DNA from: Nageia nagi
Lineage: Eukaryota > Pinophyta
NCBI GenBank assembly: GCA_050084985.1
Contig: JBITNC010000001.1
Coordinates: 133,114,001-133,178,000, forward strand
DNA: 64,000 nucleotides
Direction: 5' to 3'
Shown: piece after piece, positions 45,205 through 57,638 of the stretch
Position numbering within the stretch: the stretch's first letter is position 1
Layout of the letters: each line of letters starts with the position of its first letter
Notes under the pieces: generated by a model
What the model saw: the letters and a program-made list of their open reading frames with translations, nothing else
The model's database searches: none
What the model was told of the DNA's origin: nothing
Program-made: the position numbers and the translations under genes

Positions 45205-46750
45205 ACTTCACTCCCCCTTGAGGGCAACTTCACCAACCTAATAACATCCTTAAGCTAACAGAACTAAGCTTCAAAAAGGTGCTTGGTGAACAAATTAGTG
45301 GAGTTCAAGGTTGATAGACAATACTCTAGGTGTATGATGCCATCAAGAACCTTCTCCCTAATAAAATGGGCCTAGATTTTTTGATGTTTTATTCTTTGAT
45401 AGAATATAGAATTCTCGGCCAAATAAAAGCTAACTGAATGTTTATAGAAATTAGATATGGGCTAGCTTGCTCATACTCAATTTCTTTGAGAAGATGCCTA
45501 AGCCAAATAACTTCTTAGGCTACAACAAACATGGATCAATTTTCAATTTATGTAGTGGAAAAAGAAATAGTAGGCTACTTCTTAGAAGCCCAAGAGATAG
45601 CACCTAAATTAATGTTAAAAACATACACAAAGGTTGACTTTATGTCATCTCTATCTCCCTCATAGTCAGAATCTAAGAACCCTAAGAGAATAAATGAGGG
45701 TAACTTAGAATACTTTAGAGCAAGATCCTTTATCCCTGAAACATACCTCAAGATTTGCTTAATAGCATTGAGGTGCTCAATATAAGGTTTCAACATGAAT
45801 CATGCCATCAAATTCAATACAAAGGTAATATCTAGCCTAGAGATAGTCAAATGTAGAAGACTACTAATTAATTGCCTATAAGTTGTAGCATTTTCCAACT
45901 GAGAGTTAGAGCTAAGGGAAATAGTGATTCTAGGAGAGACTAAGATTGCAACATGTCTATACTACTCCATTCTAAACTTTTACAAGATGTTTGATATATA
46001 TTTAGATTGACTAAGATAACTACAATCCTTGTATTGGTATATTTACATTCTAAGGTAGTAGTGTAGAGACCAAGATCAATCATTTCAAATGTTACCTTAA
46101 GTTTGGATATGCACTCTTGAATGATTTCATCATTATTCCTAGTTATTAAAAGATCATCCACATAAAGGAGAATTAATACCATGCCTTTTCTTTAATTTAG
46201 CACATAAAAATCAAATTCAAAAAAGCACTTGAAGAATCTAATATCTTCAAAGTATCATGAAATCTTCTTATACCAAGCTCTAAGTGTTTGCTTAATTCCA
46301 TAAAATAACTTCTTTAGTTTGCACACAAATGACTCTTTTTCTTTTGCAACAGACCCTTCTGGTTGATTCATGTAGATTTCTACATATAAATCACCATTGA
46401 AAAATGCACTCTTGATATCAATTTGAAACAATTTTCATCCTTGAGCTACAAAAAGAGAAAGGATTATCTTAATAGTGGGCATATTTACCACAAGAGCAAA
46501 GGTTTCTTCATAATCAGCACCATATTTTTTAGCAAAACCTTTTTCCACTAACCTTGCCTTGTATTTCTCAATGCACCCAACTAAATTGAACTTGACCTTA
46601 TAGATCCACTTATTGCCAAGCACATTCTTCTCATTGGGATAAGGAACCAAGTCTCAAGTTTCATTTTTCATAAGTGCTTCATATTCCACTTTCATGGCTT
46701 CCATCCAAAACTCATTCTTTGAAGCTTCTTTGAAAGATGAGGGCTCATTT
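45205..46750 (-). pseudogene. N2 pol: reverse transcriptase and RNase H
   Basis: Copia RT on the minus strand: LGNKWIYKVKFN and YKARLVEKGFAKKYGADYEETFA (46610-46520), FQIDIKSAFFNGDLYVEIYM (about 46430-46375), YGIKQTLRAW (about 46300-46270). The intact catalytic box LLYVDDLLI has YVDD at 46153-46164. RNase H: IEHLNAIKQILRYVSGIKDL (45780-45725), then FLDSDYEGDRDDIKSTFVYVF (45680-45620), ending near TNLFTKHLFEA (45295) and DVIRLVKLPSRGE (45245-45205). Frameshifts and TAA/TAG stops are spread through it. Confidence 0.87.
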
Positions 46751-48180
46751 TTGTTATCAATTTTGAAAAATGAGGATTTGTTCAAGGGCATGCCCCTTGT
46801 TACCCTTTGTGTTAGAGAATTTTATTCTTGTAGTGACTTGTCTACATTGATATCCAACTAGTTAGGTACAACTGATGAGTCATCTGAATCATCAACATCC
46901 TCATTAGAAGTAGATTCCTTAGGAAGTTAATTGAACTTTACATCCCTAGAAATGAACATTCCTTTATAGGATGAAGAGTAGATATTGTAGCCTCTACGTT
47001 GACTCTTACAACCCATAAAGATGCATTTTTTAACTCTTTTGTCTAACATTTTTCTTTTCTCAGAAATAATGTAGAAGAATGCTTCACAACCAAACACCCT
47101 AAGGTGATAAATGTTAGGTTTTCTTATTAACCATGCCTCAAAAGAAGTTTTACCCTAAATGGCTTTTTTGGGACACTTATTCAAGGTGTAAGTGGTAGTG
47201 CTCACAATATCATCCCATAAAAAACTAGAAAGATTACCCAACATGAATCTATCCATATCCATAAGTATCCTATTTTTCCTTTTGATAACACCATTCTGCT
47301 AAGGAGTGTATGAAATTGTGAATTGCCTCTTGATTCCATACTTAGCAAAATAGTTATCAAACTCATTATTATTATATTCTCCCCCATTATCTAATATCAA
47401 CATCTTGATATTAAGGCTAGTGTAATTTTCAACTAAGATCTCAAAATTCTTAAAACTCTCAAAGGTTTGATCCTTGAGCTTAAAAAGATAGCCAAATGTC
47501 ATCCTACTAAAATAATTAATAAAGGTCAAGATGTAAGATACTCATCCAAGTGACTTGGTCTGAAATGGACCTATCAAATCTAAATGCACAAGTTGAAGAG
47601 GTTGAGATGCTCTTGTTGCCTTATCTTTTTTAAATCTTTGCCTATAAATCTTGCTAAGGATGCACTTCTCATATAGACCAATTTAAGGTGAAATTGAAGA
47701 AAAAACTTCCATAAGTTCTTGGTCTTTCATGACTTGAATACTCTTATGGTTAAGGTACCTTAAATAGTAGTGCCAAAGATTGCCTCTAGAATACATATTT
47801 GTAGCAAGCCAAATCTTTGTTGGAACTTGATCCATAATGTATAAATAATCTTTCATTAACCCTTTAACTAGTGTGATAAGTCCCTTCTTAATGCACCATA
47901 ATTGTGAGTCAAACTCAAAAGAGTGCCCTTTCCTTGCAACTTGAATCATGAAAAGAAAGTTCATCTTAAGCTTAGGTACATAGCACACATTTTCATGAAC
48001 CTTCCCATGAATCAATACACACCCAATTCCTTGTACTTCAAGGATAAAATTGACACCTATCACAATTACATCTTTCCTATACTTGTGAAAATTTACAAAC
48101 TTATTCTTTTCAAAGCATAGGTTATGAGTGCAACCAAAATCAATAATCCAATCAGTTGAAAAAGTATGAGTCATAGAGTA
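46751..48180 (-). pseudogene. N2 pol: protease and integrase
   Basis: Protease: DWIIDFGCTHNLC at about 48152-48114, where the DSG active site is DFG. GAG-pre-integrase: LWHYYLRYLNHKSIQVMKDQ at about 47775-47720. Integrase: HLDLIGPFQTKSLG then ILTFINYFSRMTFGYLFKLK (47590-47475); LILDNGGEYNNNEFDNYFAK at about 47400-47345 gives the second catalytic Asp, and QNGVIKRKNR at about 47304-47275 carries the region of the third residue (Glu replaced, as IKR stands for AER-type). The C-terminal part has FGCEAFFYI and RGYNIYSS near 47090-46980. Truncated by stops; no active enzyme. Confidence 0.85.
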
Positions 48181-49134
48181 GAATGCAATAGTAAATCCAA
48201 CTTTTATATTCTTCTTTCCTTTAAAGTTTTTTACATTACACTTGTACTTTTTCTCTCTTTTATTTTTTTATTAATAAAATTAATTGTGACTATGGATGCC
48301 ATAAAAGTTACCATTTCCATCAAATTTCTCTTTGGGATTTGGTTTTTATACCTTACCTTTTCTATCTCTTTGCTTGAAGTAGTTATTGGTGTCATTGTTT
48401 CCATAGTTGTCATTATTGCCATTGTTTCCCATTTTCTAAAACCTTTTAGAGGAAGAAGGATAAGATTTCTTATGATGATTGAACTTCTTCTTAAAAAAAG
48501 TTTTGGTTGCTCTTAGAGCAACATTATTGTCCTTTAAAGAAAATATCAACACCTTTTTGTTAAGAGTTTCTTCATGCTTTAGAAGGAGCCTAGAAAGGTT
48601 CTCAAGGGAGAAGACTTATTCATAATCATCAAGCCTAGTCTCAATAACCATATTAAAGTTACCAAACTTTGAAGAAAAGCTTGAGAGAATGATGAAGACC
48701 ATGAACCCATCATTGATCCAATTGCACCCACAAAAAATAAGTTAGATTTTAAGGTCAATGATTTTGTTCAAGTATATGGCAACATTTTCATCTTCCCTTT
48801 GATGATATTGAAGAAAATTTTAGAGTATAGTAAACCCTCTTGAGAACTTGGATCCAAGGTAGATTTGCTTAAGCTAATCCCAAGCTTCCTTTGCTAATTT
48901 TTAAGATAAAATCATAAGGAGCATATCATCAAAAATTGAACAAAAAATCATGGAGGTTTCCAATTCATTCTTTATGTTGTATGCCTTAAGTGCCTTCTCA
49001 TCTATAGGAGCTACATAGTTCTCATTCACTATTTGTTAAAGCTTTCTTGCCTATAATTCATCTCTCATTCAAGGTTTCCAAATGCCAACGTTATAATCAT
49101 TGAGAATGTGTCTGGGTAAGAAGGTGTCTCCCAT
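48181..49134 (-). pseudogene. gag: N2 gag
   Basis: Minus strand from ATG at 49134: MGDTFLPRHILNDYNVGIWK, typical of the copia gag N-terminus (L-N-x-x-N-x-x-x-W-K). Then ENYVAPIDEKALKAYNIKNE (about 49035-48975), MLLMILS and KLAKEAWD at about 48915-48870, YHQREDENVAIYLNKI at about 48810-48760, and MVFIILSSFSSKFGNF near 48700-48655. A basic, Asn-rich tail follows (48430-48300). A CCHC zinc knuckle expected near 48230 is not clearly visible. Several stops. It reads into pol in the same direction. Confidence 0.8.
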
Positions 49135-49999
49135 TTGCTACACAAGAATGTGAAAAGATAAGCATGTGTTCTAGAAATTAACTTTATATTTTTAAATTCA
49201 TACAAGTAAAATAATCATACATGTTATGTTTAGTAAAAGGACATGCTTAACAAAGTTCACATGTGCAAATGTTTACAATAAAAACTCATAATATACACTC
49301 CATGTACCCAACACTAGAATTGTATATATAGAGTGATATTGTTAAGGCTTATTTTTTTTTTTAAATTAGACCTTCACTTGGATGCCCCCAAGGTAGAGCC
49401 TAGGTACTACCAATCCTAAACTTATTTACCTTCGATAGTAATATACTTTCACAAGGAGTACCTACTATTTTCCAACTTTATGATGTTTATTGGATTCACC
49501 AAATTATTAATTTTGATTAGGTTACAATTTTTCCTCCTAGGTTGTCAGGATAATCCCTAAATGAATGTGCAAACATGTGGTATCACTACACACATGCCTA
49601 TCCACCTATTAAATTTATATACAAACCAATAGAGGACTTAGGGGCAATTGAGAAGTATAGACTTTTCAGCATTTGGATTGTCAAACTTAAATGTTCCAAT
49701 ATACCTATCCTCACCTCATGGCTCCCCAAACAAGTCATGTTATAGAATGTACATATAGATGTGTTCATTTTAGAGGGTTCCTCATTCAATGTTTATGATT
49801 TTTGCATAAGTAAATAAATAAAAAGATACAAAACATAAAGTAAAATGCATAAATAAAACATCATTCATTTTCAACTTAAAATCTAAGAGTCCAATGGATT
49901 TTGTTTACCAAATCCTAAAGGACATCTTTACTTCATTCCTTATTTTTCACAAGTCCATTCCATATTTTGCATATGGAAGTAAAAAATTAGGGAGTCATA

Positions 50000-50290
50000 A
50001 AATGCATCATAACTTAAAAAATTTATGTAATAAGCATGCATCATTCCCATAGCTTAAAAAGTTATAAGTAAGCATGCATCATTCCATTAACTTAAAAGAA
50101 ATTAAGTGATAAGTGTGCATCATCCTATTAATTTGCATAACATTAATGTTGAATAAAAAGATAAACACTTAAGCATAAACATGCATTATTTCCATAATAT
50201 GCATGAGTTTAACTTTGCATAAAAAGATAAATACTTAAGCATAAACATTCTAAGCATAAAAAGATTTAAAAGTTTAATTAAATAAATTCA
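50000..50290. repeat. Degenerate short tandem repeats in N2 leader
   Basis: Units of about 36-42 bp around AAGCATGCATCATTCC and TTAAAAA (about 50000-50125). Then two copies of an AAAAAGATAAACACTTAAGC-like unit about 65 bp apart (about 50157-50260). Confidence 0.65.
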
Positions 50291-51645
50291 TAGCATTCCC
50301 TTATTATACTTAAACAAGATCCCTAAATATTAAAAGAATAGTATGCATGTTTGTCAATAAAATACCTAAGTATTTATGAGAGATAAACATTTAAAATCTA
50401 GGTAATAGTCATGCAATATTTGCATAAACAAATTCCAAAAGATATAGAGTTTTAAGGGCAACCATCATGAAATTCCCTTTGCTTGTTACTTAAAAAGGAG
50501 ATCTTAAAGCAACATAATACCTTTAACAAGTACTTAAATAGAATGTAAGTTTACTTTAGAATTTTAGCTTAATAAAAAAAATCAAGTAAATAGATTTTGC
50601 CATTGGGAAAAAAAGGTTCAAAAAAGTTCCTTCCAATATTAAAGTTATAGGTTCACCCTTTTACAATATAGGGTACCTCTTAATTCTTCAAAAAATAGCC
50701 AAAAAAAAAAAAATATTTTAAAGTAATTTGCAATAAACTAAGTACCTTGGAGTACAAGTCATCATTTTCTCTTAATGTTCAAGTTACTTTAAGAAGAGCA
50801 AATTCAAAGTCATTAATATAATGAACTTGAGTATATGTTATAGAGGTAATTAATAGGTCTAAGAGCTTTAAGTGAAAATAAGGTGACTTGAAAGCATGTA
50901 AAAAAAGTAAATGCCCAACAACCATATTAAAAATTTGAAGAGAAGGAAGTAAATATGAAGTAAAAAAAGGAGTAGTAAAAAAATTGGAAAGGCATAGGGT
51001 TGAGGAGAGCTTGGTGTGGAAGGAGATCATGACAAAGAGGACTGAAGGATAAAGGGTAGCTACAAAGGTGGATGAGGGCTACATAGTTAGAGGATGGGAG
51101 GTGCATACAAGGAGAGGGAGGTTCCCATAAAGGAGAGTGAGGCAAGGGTAGAGCAAATGGTTGATCAAACCAAAAAAATGATCAATCAGTTGAAGGCATA
51201 GGAGCTACCCTACTAGAAATAAGGGGTTTGACCAAAAAATGGATGAAAAGTAGAGGAGAGGTGGAGGACAATTTGAACACCATGGTAGTATTTATGGGGT
51301 CTTAGCCTATGCATAGCAAGGCCCAAGGTGTGTGTCTCCCTCAAAGTTCCCTAAGGTTGGAAAATGGTAAGGAAAGCCACCATCTCATGGAAAATGCCCC
51401 ATCTCAGGGACCAAGGCATGCATCTATCTCCCCCCTTTCTCTCCAATAAGGGCTAAACAAGAAAAAAAAGGTGTGGGCTAACCAAGGGGTTAGCCATCAC
51501 TCATCTCAATAGAAAAAAAAATCAACTTTTATATAATAGCAAAACTCAATAAAAAAAAATTTCAACTTTAGCAAATGGGTTTTAAACTTGTTTTCAAAGG
51601 TTGAATATTTTTGTATATATATTATTGAAACTTTCCTCTTTTTTT

Positions 51646-51646
51646 A

Positions 51647-51721
<75 letters not shown>

Positions 51722-51755
51722 CATGTGGGTGGGTGGTGGGTGTGTGTGTGTGTTG
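51646..51755. repeat. (AT)n(GT)n compound microsatellite
   Basis: AT run from 51647, then GT run 51666-51714, then interrupted GT/GGGT to 51755. Long frames across it on both strands are repeat artefacts. Confidence 0.95.
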
Positions 51756-52324
51756 CAAGGTGCACAAGAATGTAAAAAAAAAAACTTACTAAAATTATAT
51801 GAAAATTTGTCAATTTTCAAAAAAATACCCCCCCTCTCTTTTAAAAAAATATGCATTTTTCTTCACAATTATAGTGTAAAGACAAAAAAATGTAAAACAC
51901 AATATCTTTTTGTAAGATAATATTTCTTCAAAAAAGGAGTATATATATATTCAAATCCTTTGATACAAAAACAAAATATCCATACTAAATATATGCAAAA
52001 TTAGAGCAATATAATAAGCAATGCTAAACTTGTAACTAACAATAGGAAGTATTGGTATAAGTAAACAAAATTGCTTCACAATATATTGCTCCTTTAAAGA
52101 AATTTTTCAACATATATAAGAAAGGACTAACATAACACAAAATATGTTGGTAACAATAGTGAAATATCTAAAAGTAAAAATGAAGGAGATTGTATGTAGG
52201 AGGTTATACCTTCTCTTGAATTTTACCTCAACAATAAAATGACAAGATGAGGTGTAGAATGAGGAATGAATATCACCAATATAAAAAGCTTCCATACCAA
52301 GAATATGAAAGGGAGCCTCCAAGT

Positions 52325-52340
52325 TGCTTTGATACCAAAT
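52325..52340 (-). other. Primer binding site of N2 (initiator tRNA-Met type)
   Basis: Minus strand TTTGGTATCAAAGC next to the 5' LTR, close to the TGGTATCAGAGC complement of the initiator tRNA-Met 3' end used by most plant copia elements. Confidence 0.8.
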
Positions 52341-52843
52341 TAAAGGAACTACCACTAACACATAATTCCTATACTCCCAAGATCACATGGAAGCTCACTC
52401 ATTGAACATTGATAACTCAAGTATAAACACTCTCACAAGATAATGCAAGAGATAAAGTGTTTCCTCCAACTAGGAGTACATCCACTAACTAGATCTTACT
52501 TCATTCACAAATATGAACCTCTTACAATTCTCCTAATATCATCTCCTAAACACTATCCTATAGCATAACTTTACTTCACAAATTGGTATATGATCACAAA
52601 GATGGATCCTTCTATTTATAGGCAAAAATCCCACTTTGGATCACCCTTTTAACCAATGTATAAAGGCATGACATGCAACTCCCTTTTACCCAAGGGGCAT
52701 GCTAATGACATGGAATGTAGGGCAAGTTACATTATCATATTCACTTAAATGCTTAAGGTATATAGTGATACTATTAAGTATTAGTAAATTTAGAGAGAGG
52801 ATTATTACAAAACCTTTACAATAATGCATTATACATTCCAAAA
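52341..52843 (-). mobile_element. 5' LTR of N2
   Basis: About 503 bp, partner of 43970-44472; right edge uncertain by one base (52842 or 52843) because TG...CA is decayed there. TATA (minus strand) at 52612-52621. Confidence 0.9.
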
Positions 52844-52847
52844 CTCA

Positions 52848-53737
52848 TATTTAAATGTTACATATTCTTCACCTTTACAGTATACGGTACTACAACTATA
52901 GACATAAGTATTTAATGGTGTGTAAAGAGTTAGGTGTCTGTCAATTGTGAAGATAGGTAGATTGGCTTATAGAGATGGTGAAACATACCTCATAAATGTA
53001 GCAATAGTCCTAGATAATCCATGGTCAAATATAAAACTAATGGAATACTATTGGATAGATACGAGATTAAAAATCTACAAATTCCAAAAATTGACACTAC
53101 ATATGAACCATGCTTCTTAATTAGTTGTAGTCATAGAATCTTCTATAAACACTATAAATATTTAACTTTATTTAGTATTTAGGGTAGTTGTAGTCATTAA
53201 TGGTGTATAACCACCCATTTTGTAAAGGAAACATTATAAATAATAGACTCTTTGAGGTTCAAAAGGTCAGATATTTTAGCAAAGTTACCCAATGTAAGCT
53301 CAATTTTCATGTATGATAATACAAGGCTTAGTATTTTTCCCTAGTATTTTTTGGCCATTATCATGTTTTTTCATTAGTTTGTGTGAGGATGTGTCTGAAT
53401 TTGTGGCTATGTATTGTGAATGTGAGACCCTAATATTGAGGTAGTTTTTCTATTCGTAGTCTTGGCTATGGATTGCTACCTTTACAATGATTCCCAAGCT
53501 GATTAGTTTAGATTGCTTTTAGTATTTTAGGTTTTTATCTATTTATTGTTACTCTTGACCTTTTTATCTCTTTATGTTACCCCCACCTTCTCCTTTTTTT
53601 ATCTTTTTCCTATTACTTTTAACCTTTTTATAGATAAGAACCATCTTATAACCTAGAGATTGAGTAGAAGAACCCATGAGCACACTGTCCCACCATTGTC
53701 TCATTCAAGAACCCTAATGTTATTTAGTGTTACATCA
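52848..53737. mobile_element. N1 left LTR, second part
   Basis: Resumes after N2 and matches 55512-56393, including ATATGAACCATGCTTCTTAA at about 53102-53121 and CATTATAAATAATAGACTC at 53231-53249. Ends GTTACATCA. Confidence 0.8.
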
Positions 53738-54186
53738 TTTAGATAAATAGCATATAATTTTTTTTTAACATGCCCAATGGGACATGAATAAAACCATTGT
53801 ATATAGCTAAGTCTATTTTTGGCATAGGCCTGATAGCTTTGTTTGGTAGGCTATCCCCCTTGTGCTTTAAATATTATAAGGTTTCTTAAACTTTATTAGT
53901 GACTTTGCTATCATACCAATCATTTTATCAAACCATGGCACCTCTAATTCATAGATTCATTAGAAGTAGTACTAATTTTTTTTGAATAGCCTAGATATCA
54001 AGCGCTATCAGTTCCTCAAAGGAGGACTAAGTGAAGGATTTTGTCAAATCCCAAGAACTTCCTATACCAATTAATGATATTCATTTGATAAAAATAAATT
54101 ACTAAGACTTCAACCTAATGGAAAAGGCACCTAATAATGAGGGTTCTCTTCTTTGGTAGGCTAAAGACCCCTAAGAGCCACCAAAA
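53738..54186. other. N1 interior region
   Basis: 449 bp between the two N1 LTRs, with no coding frame. Next to the right LTR the minus strand reads TTTTGGTGGCTCTTAGGGG, resembling the TGG-led PBS of gypsy elements. The other side has no evident PPT. Confidence 0.6.
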
Positions 54187-56393
54187 TATTGTTATTCTTA
54201 TAGAATTACAATTTGAGGGGTAATATTCTTTGTTCTTTCATTATTCTCTCCTAATACAATTTCTACTATGTTTCTTGTTCCCTATTCTCTTTATTTCTTA
54301 GTTGTAAATACTTGTTATTACTTAATATTTTTCTTAAGAGTCTTGTATATCTATACTTAGCTATGGCTTTGGTTTTGTTAAGGTATTTTTGAGACATGTT
54401 TGTATTATCATATCATAGTTAGCCACCATTTTGTTATAAGATGAGTGTTGTTTGTATATACTTTAATAAGTCATGTCTAGGATACATGTATGAGCTATAA
54501 CTGGGTGAAGTATGTAATTCATTCCCAAGAAGTATTATTATTTATAGTTTATTTATTTTTCTAAGTTAAGTCCAAGCTCTATAGAGTGTCAAGGTATTAT
54601 TTTCAAGATTTTTCTAAGTGTAGTTCATTATTGGCATGCCCGAGTCTTATTTCTAGGTGTTATATATAGATTTTGTGTGTTGGCTACATCATATATGAGA
54701 ATTATCTAGGTCTAGTCTATGTATTGTTTTTTGGGTACTATTATACATATTATATTCATCTGGTCTATATTGTACATAATTATCAATCATGTGTGGTAGG
54801 AAATATTATCAAGAGTTAAGTGCAAGCCTTGTTATGAGTCTAGTTTCTTATGTTAGGTTTAGGTCTATTCTAGAAGTTATTTTCAAGCCCTATTGAATAT
54901 AGCATTATTCAAGAGTTATTTTTTATCCTAATTGCATATAAGTGTTAGTCTAGGTTAAGTTATGTAGTGGCTATTATTGTAAGAAATAGGGCCCATGAAA
55001 ATTCAAATGTGATGTTATAATTTTCAATGAAAATCAATGGGTCCTAGATGGCTTAGTCAATGGGTTTTCTTAATAGTTCACCATGGTGGGATATATTCAT
55101 AACTCTATATTCAACATACCCATTAATTTTGACTAATGATGTCACATTTTTGAGAAAAAATCAATGGGTGATGTTTGTAACTCATATTTAACAAACCCTA
55201 TAGGTTTTGAGTGATGACATCATGATTTTTAAGAAAAATTAGTAAGCATTAGATAGGTTTCTTAGTGGAAGATGTTAATAACTACATATTCAACAAACCC
55301 TACCAATTTAAAGCAATGATGTCACACTCTTTTGGAGAAATCAATGGGTGATAAGCACCTTATGTTTCAACAATATCCTTTGATGTTCAACAAAACTCAT
55401 TGAGGAAAAATGAAGATTGTAAGAGGAGGTGAACACTAAGATGCATATAATAATGAGTATATAACCTCCAATACTATGTAAATGTGTTGAATATGACTCA
55501 TTTCCATGTGGTAGTAGTAGTTCACTTAGGTTTAAATGTTACATCTTTCTTCACCCTTATAGTATTCGGTATTAGAATTGTAGAAGGAAGTATTTAGTGG
55601 CTATAGAGAGTTATGTGGCTTTTGAATATAAGGAGAACCATTCTTTATAAATGTAGTAATAGTCTTATATTAATCATGGTCAAAGATAAAATTGATGGAA
55701 TGCGAATGGATAGATATGCACTAAAGATCTACAAATTTCAAAAATTGGCGCTACATATGGACCATGCTTCTTAATTAGTTGTAATTGTATAATCTTCTAT
55801 AAATACTATAAATATTTAATTTTATTTAGTATTTAGGGTATTTTTAGTCATTAATTATGGAAAAACACCCATTTTGTAAAGGAAACATTATAAATAGTGG
55901 ACTCTTTAAGGCCCAAAAGGTCAAACATTTTAGCAAAGTTTCCCAATGTAAGCTTAGTTTTTATGTATAATAATACAAGGCTTGGTGTTTTTCCCTATAT
56001 ATTTTATGGATATTATCTTGTTTTTTCATTGTTTTATGTGAGGCTATGTGTGAATCTATGGCTATGTATTACGAATTAGAGATCCTAGTATTGAGGTAGT
56101 TTTGTTATTCTTAATCTTAGCAATGGATTGTTGCCTATGCACTAATGCCTAGGCTGACTAGTTTAGTTTGCTTTCACTAGTTTAAGTTTATATCTCTTTC
56201 TTATTAATATTGACCTTTTTATCTCTTTCCTATTAACTTTATCTCCTTTTTTATCTCTTTTCCATTACTTTTTACCTCTTTCATAGATAGGAACTAACCT
56301 ATAACCTAAAGATTGAGTAGAAGACCCCATGAGTGCACTGTCCCACCATCTTCTACTCATTTAAGAACCTTACTATTATTTAATATTACATCA
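54187..56393. mobile_element. N1 right LTR
   Basis: 2,207 bp, uninterrupted copy. It contains a plus-strand TATA-like TTATAAATAG at about 55889-55898 and long AT-rich stretches. Ends ATTACATCA at 56393, followed at once by element C integrase sequence. Confidence 0.8.
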
Positions 56394-57545
56394 TATTGAT
56401 CAATATGGATGTCCTATATCATAGAGGTTTTTATGAAATATTACTTAGATTCTTAGAATGGATGGATTCACAAATCTCAATCTCATGTGCACATGATGGA
56501 ATATGTGGAGGAAAGTTTAGTGGTCCTACAATAACAAAATGATTAATGCATATAGGATATTATTGACCCAATATGGAATGTGATTGCATGTAATATGTTA
56601 AAAAATATGTTAAATTCCAATAATATTGTAATTTATTTAATCAACCATCGCAAGCACTACAACCCATGCAATCATTATGGCCATTTTCAAGATGGGAATT
56701 GGAGCTGATAGGCCAAATATCCCCTATTTCTTTAGAAGGTCATAAATTTATAATAAAAACTATAGGATACTTTATGAAATGGTTTGAAACTATTCTTATG
56801 ATTTCAACAAAAGGACCAAAGATAGAAGAATTCATAAAGCATCATATCATTTATCATTTTGGAATTCCTACTCAAATTATCATAGATTAAAAAAATAATT
56901 TCAAAAATAAATAAGTAGTAGCTTTATGTAAAGGATATCATATTACAACACCCTATTACCCCTAGGGGAATAAACAAGTTGAAGATACAAATAAAACTAT
57001 TCATAGTATTCTACTCAAATTAGGTGACAACTCTCATAGAGATTGACATACAAGGATTCCACTTTCTATATGGGCTTATCGCACTAGCATTTGAACTCCC
57101 ACTAGGGCAACCTCATTTTCTCTATTCTATGCAGTATAATAAGTATTACTCTTAGAAATATAAATTTTGTATATACAAATTGCTTTACAAGATTACATAA
57201 CATATGAAGCAAATTGTCAAATGAGACTAGACCAATTATTGCTCCTAGATGAAAGAAGAGTTAATGCTTTGGATCACATATGTACCTATAAAAATCACAT
57301 TAAATGAGATTCTGATAAAAGAATTAAAATTAATGAATTTGATATAGGATACCTAGTATTAAAATAAAATCAACAAACTTCATGTATGGAAAGGCAACTT
57401 CATGATAAATTTTACCCAACCTAGTCAAGACCTTACATAATTAAGAGAAAGTTCAGTTTAAGAGCATATCACTTAGCTAACTTAGAAGGTAATGAAGAGC
57501 ATGAGCCAATAAATATCACACATATTCATTTATTCTATAATAAAA
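56394..57545 (+). pseudogene. Element C integrase with GPY module
   Basis: Resumes after N1: MDVLYHRGFYEILLRFLEWM (about 56407-56465), CAHDGICGGKFSGPTITK, then YVKKYVKFQ where zinc-finger Cys residues are lost. The core has WELELIGQISPIS at about 56691-56730 (first Asp replaced by Glu), FGIPTQIIID (about 56860-56889, second Asp kept) and KQVEDTNKTIHS at about 56974-57010 (Glu kept). DERRVNALDHI is at about 57250-57280. The C-terminal module is decayed (RPYIIKRKFSLRAYHLANL, 57429-57485) and ends PINITHIHLFYN near 57508-57540. Confidence 0.82.
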
Positions 57546-57638
57546 ATTATTATTTTTTATTTATGTATATATTATAAATATTTAGATAAAATGAGTAAAA
57601 TCTTTACAATGAACTAATAAAAAAAATGAATTTAATAG

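Larger units (their letters stand above)
49135..52324 (-). other. N2 leader of about 3.2 kb
   Basis: Between gag start and PBS. Copia leaders are usually short, so this one is oversized. It contains a short-unit tandem repeat (50000-50290), a GT-rich microsatellite (51646-51755), G/A-rich stretches at about 50940-51150, and otherwise unrecognised AT-rich sequence. No conserved coding frame seen. It may include an undetected older insertion. Confidence 0.55.
43970..52842 (-). mobile_element. N2: Ty1/copia retrotransposon on the minus strand
   Basis: About 8.9 kb, read on the minus strand: 5' LTR (52843-52341), PBS, unusually long leader (52325-49135), gag, protease, integrase, RT, RNase H, 3' non-coding stretch, PPT, 3' LTR (44472-43970). 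LTRs are about 503 bp each and start TGTTGGAATG on the minus strand. Flanks ACCCA (43965-43969) and ACTCA (52843-52847) fit a 5-bp target duplication with one change; with N2 removed the flanks align without gaps to the uninterrupted N1 LTR near 55505-55520. Domain order protease-integrase-RT-RNase H is diagnostic of Ty1/copia. Confidence 0.9.
42667..56393. mobile_element. N1: LTR element with 2.2-kb LTRs and 0.45-kb interior, split by N2
   Basis: Two long direct repeats flank a short interior. Left copy: 42667-43969 plus 52848-53737 (about 2.19 kb in total, interrupted by N2). Right copy: 54187-56393 (2.21 kb). Both begin T(G/A)TTGTTATTCTT and end GTTACATCA / ATTACATCA, that is TG...CA. The interior is 53738-54186. 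No coding capacity is seen, so it is non-autonomous, of the LARD/TRIM kind. Orientation is uncertain: a PBS-like string reads on the minus strand next to the right LTR, whereas a good TATA box reads on the plus strand. No clear target duplication. Confidence 0.75.

Noticed and set aside
48166-48516. Plus-strand 116-codon hydrophobic frame that looks like a membrane protein
   Set aside because: It is antisense to N2 gag; the hydrophobic residues come from the complement of Asn/Lys-rich gag codons.
50779-51145. Two overlapping minus-strand frames in the N2 leader, Ser/Pro/Leu-rich
   Set aside because: On the element strand, but they overlap in different frames, resemble no copia protein and lie in a G/A-rich stretch whose complement gives Ser/Leu/Phe codons by composition.
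51601-51920. Overlapping frames on both strands rich in Cys-Val or Thr-His
   Set aside because: They are translations of the (GT)n/(AC)n microsatellite; no gene evidence.
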